A DNA stretch of 64,000 nt from an uncultured Sphingomonas sp. Its GTDB lineage: Bacteria > Pseudomonadota > Alphaproteobacteria > Sphingomonadales > Sphingomonadaceae. This document shows, piece by piece, positions 61,238 through 64,000 of this stretch. Numbering within the stretch: the stretch's first letter is position 1; each line of letters begins with the position of its first letter. The notes beneath the pieces are model-generated. The model saw only the letters and a list, made by a program, of their open reading frames with translations. It searched no databases and was not told the DNA's origin. The position numbers and the translations under genes were made by a program. The DNA lies in the NCBI GenBank assembly GCA_913776255.1, contig CAJYLV010000008.1:62001-126000 (forward strand), in the 5' to 3' direction.

Positions 61238-63571
61238 ATGTTCGATACCAAGAAAGTGGAAATCCAGTGGGGCGGAAAGACCCTCACTCTCGAAACGGGC
61301 CGCGTGGCCCGTCAGGCCGATGGCGCGGTGATCGCGACGCTCGGCGAAACGGTGGTGCTGTGCGCCGTGACCGCCGCCAAGAACGTGAAGGAAGGGCAGG
61401 ATTTCTTCCCGCTCACCGTTCACTATCAGGAGAAATTCTCCGCCAGCGGTCGCATCCCCGGCGGCTTCTTCAAGCGCGAGCGTGGCGCGACCGAGCGTGA
61501 GACGTTGGTCAGCCGTCTGATCGACCGCCCGATCCGCCCGTTGTTCCCGGAAGGGTTCTACAACGAGATCAACTGCATCTGTCAGGTGCTGTCGTATGAC
61601 GGCGAGAACGAGCCGGACATCGTCGCGATGGTCGCGGCGTCGGCGGCGCTGACGATCTCGGGCGTGCCCTTCATGGGCCCGATCGGCGCGGCGCGCGTCG
61701 GCTACAAGGACGGCGAGTATCAGCTGAACCCGACCGACGCCGAGGTGCTCGAGGGCGACCTCGACCTGGTCGTCGCCGCCACGCATGACGCGGTGATGAT
61801 GGTCGAATCCGAAGCCAAGGAGCTGTCGGAAGAGGTGATGCTCGGCGCGGTCATGTTCGCGCACAAGGCGTCGCAGCAGATCATCGACGCGGTCATCGAT
61901 CTGGCCGAGCAGGCCGCGAAGGATCCGTGGGAGCTGAAGCAGGCCGACGACCAGAAGGCGGTCAAGGCCGAGCTGAAGAAGCTGATCGGCAAGGACATCA
62001 CCGCCGCCTACAAGCTGACCGACAAGCAGGCGCGCCAGACCGCGCTGGGCGAGGCGCGCGCCAAGGCGAAGGCGGCGATGGCCGACCGTACGCCGCAGGA
62101 GCAGCTCGCCGCCGCGAAGCTGGTCAAGAAGCTGGAGGCGGAGATCGTCCGCACCGCGATCCTGAAGGACGGTCGCCGCATCGACGGTCGCACCACGACG
62201 CAGATCCGTCCGATCGAGGCGGAGGTTCACTTCCTGCCGCGCGCGCACGGCTCGGCGCTGTTCACGCGTGGCGAGACGCAGACGATCGCGACCACGACGC
62301 TGGGCACCCGCGACGCGGAGCAGATGATCGACGGTCTGAACGGCCTGTCGTATCAGCACTTCATGCTGCACTATAACTTCCCGCCCTATTCGGTCGGCGA
62401 AGTCGGCCGCTTCGGCGCGCCGGGCCGTCGCGAAGTCGGCCATGGCAAGCTGGCGTGGCGCGCGCTGCACCCGGTGCTGCCGACGAAGGAGGAGTTCCCC
62501 TACACGATCCGCGTCACCAGCGACATCACCGAGTCGAACGGCTCGTCGTCGATGGCGACGGTCTGCGGCGGTTCGCTGTCGATGATGGACGCGGGCGTGC
62601 CGCTGAAGCGCCCGGTGTCGGGCATCGCGATGGGCCTGATCCTGGAGGGCAAGGACTTCGCGGTCCTGTCCGACATCCTGGGTGACGAGGATCACCTGGG
62701 CGACATGGACTTCAAGGTGGCCGGCACCAGCGAGGGCATCACCAGCCTTCAGATGGACATCAAGATCGCCGGCATCACCGAGGAGATCATGAAGGTCGCG
62801 CTGCGGCAAGCGCATGAAGGCCGCGCGCATATCCTGGGCGAGATGGCCAAGGCGCTCGATTCGACCCGGACCGAACTGTCGGCGCACGCGCCGCGCATCG
62901 AGACCTTCACGATCGACAAGTCGAAGATCCGTGAAGTGATCGGCACCGGCGGCAAGGTGATCCGCGAGATCGTCGCCACCACCGGCGCGAAGGTCGACAT
63001 CGACGACGAGGGCGTCATCAAGGTGTCGTCGTCGGACGCCAAGCAGATCGAGGCCGCGATCAACTGGATCAAGGGTCTGGTCGAGGAGGCCGAGGTCGGC
63101 AAGATCTACAACGGCAAGGTCGTCAACATCGTCGACTTCGGTGCGTTCGTGAACTTCATGGGTGGCAAGGACGGCCTCGTCCACGTCAGCGAGATGAAGA
63201 ACGAGCGTGTCGAGAAGCCGGGCGACGTCGTGTCCGAAGGCCAGGAAGTGAAGGTCAAGGTCCTCGAGATCGATCCGCGCGGCAAGGTCCGCCTGTCGAT
63301 GCGCGTCGTCGATCAGGAAACCGGCGCCGAGCTGGAAGACACTCGCCCGGCTCGCGAGCCGCGTGGCGATCGTGACGGCGGTGGCCGTGGCGACCGTGGC
63401 CCGCGTCGCGATGGCGGTGGCCGTGGTGGGGAGCGCGGTGGCGATCGCGGCGGGGACCGTGGTCCGCGTCGCGAAGGCCGCGGCCCGCGTCGTGAGCGCG
63501 GCGAGGGTGGCAAGGACGAGGGCGATGCGCCCGCGTTCGCGCCGGCCTTCCTGACCGGCGATCGCGACTGA
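61238..63571 (+). CDS. pnp: Polyribonucleotide nucleotidyltransferase (PNPase)
   Basis: A 777-residue 3'-5' phosphorolytic exonuclease. Two RNase PH domains (first near 5-230, second with [19 protein letters not shown]), KH domain near 560-620 ([17 protein letters not shown]) and S1 domain near 630-700 ([18 protein letters not shown]). The C-terminal 70 residues form an RGG/RG-rich tail ([24 protein letters not shown]), longer than in E. coli; such tails bind RNA or RNase E. It is preceded by a short hairpin near the ribosome binding site. Confidence 0.97.
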   Translation: MFDTKKVEIQWGGKTLTLETGRVARQADGAVIATLGETVVLCAVTAAKNVKEGQDFFPLTVHYQEKFSASGRIPGGFFKRERGATERETLVSRLIDRPIRPLFPEGFYNEINCICQVLSYDGENEPDIVAMVAASAALTISGVPFMGPIGAARVGYKDGEYQLNPTDAEVLEGDLDLVVAATHDAVMMVESEAKELSEEVMLGAVMFAHKASQQIIDAVIDLAEQAAKDPWELKQADDQKAVKAELKKLIGKDITAAYKLTDKQARQTALGEARAKAKAAMADRTPQEQLAAAKLVKKLEAEIVRTAILKDGRRIDGRTTTQIRPIEAEVHFLPRAHGSALFTRGETQTIATTTLGTRDAEQMIDGLNGLSYQHFMLHYNFPPYSVGEVGRFGAPGRREVGHGKLAWRALHPVLPTKEEFPYTIRVTSDITESNGSSSMATVCGGSLSMMDAGVPLKRPVSGIAMGLILEGKDFAVLSDILGDEDHLGDMDFKVAGTSEGITSLQMDIKIAGITEEIMKVALRQAHEGRAHILGEMAKALDSTRTELSAHAPRIETFTIDKSKIREVIGTGGKVIREIVATTGAKVDIDDEGVIKVSSSDAKQIEAAINWIKGLVEEAEVGKIYNGKVVNIVDFGAFVNFMGGKDGLVHVSEMKNERVEKPGDVVSEGQEVKVKVLEIDPRGKVRLSMRVVDQETGAELEDTRPAREPRGDRDGGGRGDRGPRRDGGGRGGERGGDRGGDRGPRREGRGPRRERGEGGKDEGDAPAFAPAFLTGDRD

Positions 63572-63600
63572 TCCGCTTCACCCCTTGCGTGCAGCAAGCG

Positions 63601-63632
63601 AATGGCCCCGGCAGCGATGCCGGGGCCATTTT
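63601..63632 (+). terminator. pnp: Terminator after pnp
   Basis: AATGGCCCCGGC and GCCGGGGCCATT form a 12-bp stem about AGCGAT, followed by TT. The stem is nearly symmetric, so it may also end transcripts of the convergent PEP-CTERM gene. Confidence 0.8.
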
Positions 63633-63684
63633 CATGTCAGGACTTTACCGGCGGCACGACATGGTCGCCCGCCGGACCGGACGG

Positions 63685-64000
63685 TCAGGCGAGCCGGAAC
63701 ACCGCGCGCTGCCGCCGGCGCATGGCAACGCCGACCGCGCCGAAGCCCGCGATCATCATCGCCCACGTCGCCGGCTCGGGCACCGCGCCGCGCACGGCGG
63801 TGACGTTGATATTATCGATGTTCGCGGAGCTGCTGGTGGTGCTCATCGAGAAGCGCACGCGATCGAAGCTCTGATTGCCCGCACCCGGCGACAGCGTGGT
63901 GAAGCTGTCCCTCGTGGTGGCGACCGTTGAGGAAACCGGTGATGGCGTAGCTCACGTCCCCAAACCCGGAGGCGACCGCGCCATCGAACGATCCCAGCGT
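63685..64000 (-). pseudogene. PEPxxWA-CTERM protein, C-terminal part, frame apparently broken
   Basis: The C-terminus in one frame ends AVPEPATWAMMIAGFGAVGV then MRRRQRAVFRLA, a PEP-CTERM sorting signal with membrane helix and Arg-rich tail, preceded by RDSFTTLSPGAGNQSFDRVRF-like sequence (RDSFTTLSPGAG, QSFDRVRFSM). Upstream of about 63930 the plausible protein continues in another frame (LGSFDGAVASGFGDVSY, AITGFLNG); the terminal frame there meets a TGA. So a one-base shift lies near 63925-63932. It may be a real mutation or a sequence error. The gene runs off the window. Confidence 0.6.

Overview
This is a GC-rich chromosomal window from an alphaproteobacterium, most likely Sphingomonas or a close relative. 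The evidence is a DivL-type tyrosine pseudo-histidine kinase beside tsaE, a PEPxxWA-CTERM protein, a large TonB-dependent receptor, a Tat-exported GH127 hydrolase, the short ProS type, a two-subunit glycine decarboxylase, and the rimP-nusA-ylxR-infB-rbfA-truB-rpsO-pnp order. Gene density is high and many genes overlap by ATGA. No rRNA, tRNA, CRISPR array, prophage or intact insertion sequence was seen.

Layout. Positions 1-7034 (minus strand) hold addB (partial), a murU-like nucleotidyltransferase, an amgK-like kinase, tsaE, divL and ahcY, with a terminator after ahcY and an AT-rich palindrome before it. Positions 7210-14443 hold housekeeping and membrane genes (yqgE, peroxiredoxin, amn, YitT, asd, MgtC). 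Positions 14500-28223 hold secreted and catabolic enzymes (S9 peptidase, GH127, amidohydrolase, arylamine N-acetyltransferase, an FAD protein, a Cys/Met-metabolism PLP enzyme, gloB-gloA, hydrolases). Positions 28265-29325 form a lower-GC islet with a HARE-HTH protein and a gene remnant. An mpl-like Mur ligase and an LD-carboxypeptidase follow; with amgK/murU they suggest active cell-wall recycling. thrS is preceded by a candidate threonine leader peptide and attenuator and carries an atypical-codon patch. infC, a TonB receptor with a structured leader, and proS come next. Positions 42956-47985 hold the glycine-cleavage operon gcvT-gcvH-gcvPA-gcvPB under a tandem glycine riboswitch. Positions 51264-63571 hold the ribosome maturation, translation initiation and RNA decay cluster, interrupted by a VapBC-like pair, thymidine kinase and an M50 protease. 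The window ends in a PEP-CTERM gene whose frame appears broken.

At least five families of short palindromic paired repeats (REPIN-like) are scattered through the window. Four copies of one family all lie between convergent gene ends. One copy of another lies in frame inside gcvPB, lengthening the protein by 37 residues. Another abuts rbfA and supplies its ribosome binding site.

The least explained signals are the thrS leader peptide/attenuator, the thrS sequence mosaic, the in-frame repeat in gcvPB, a possible ATA start for infC, the hairpin sequestering the TonB receptor ribosome binding site, and the HARE-HTH islet.
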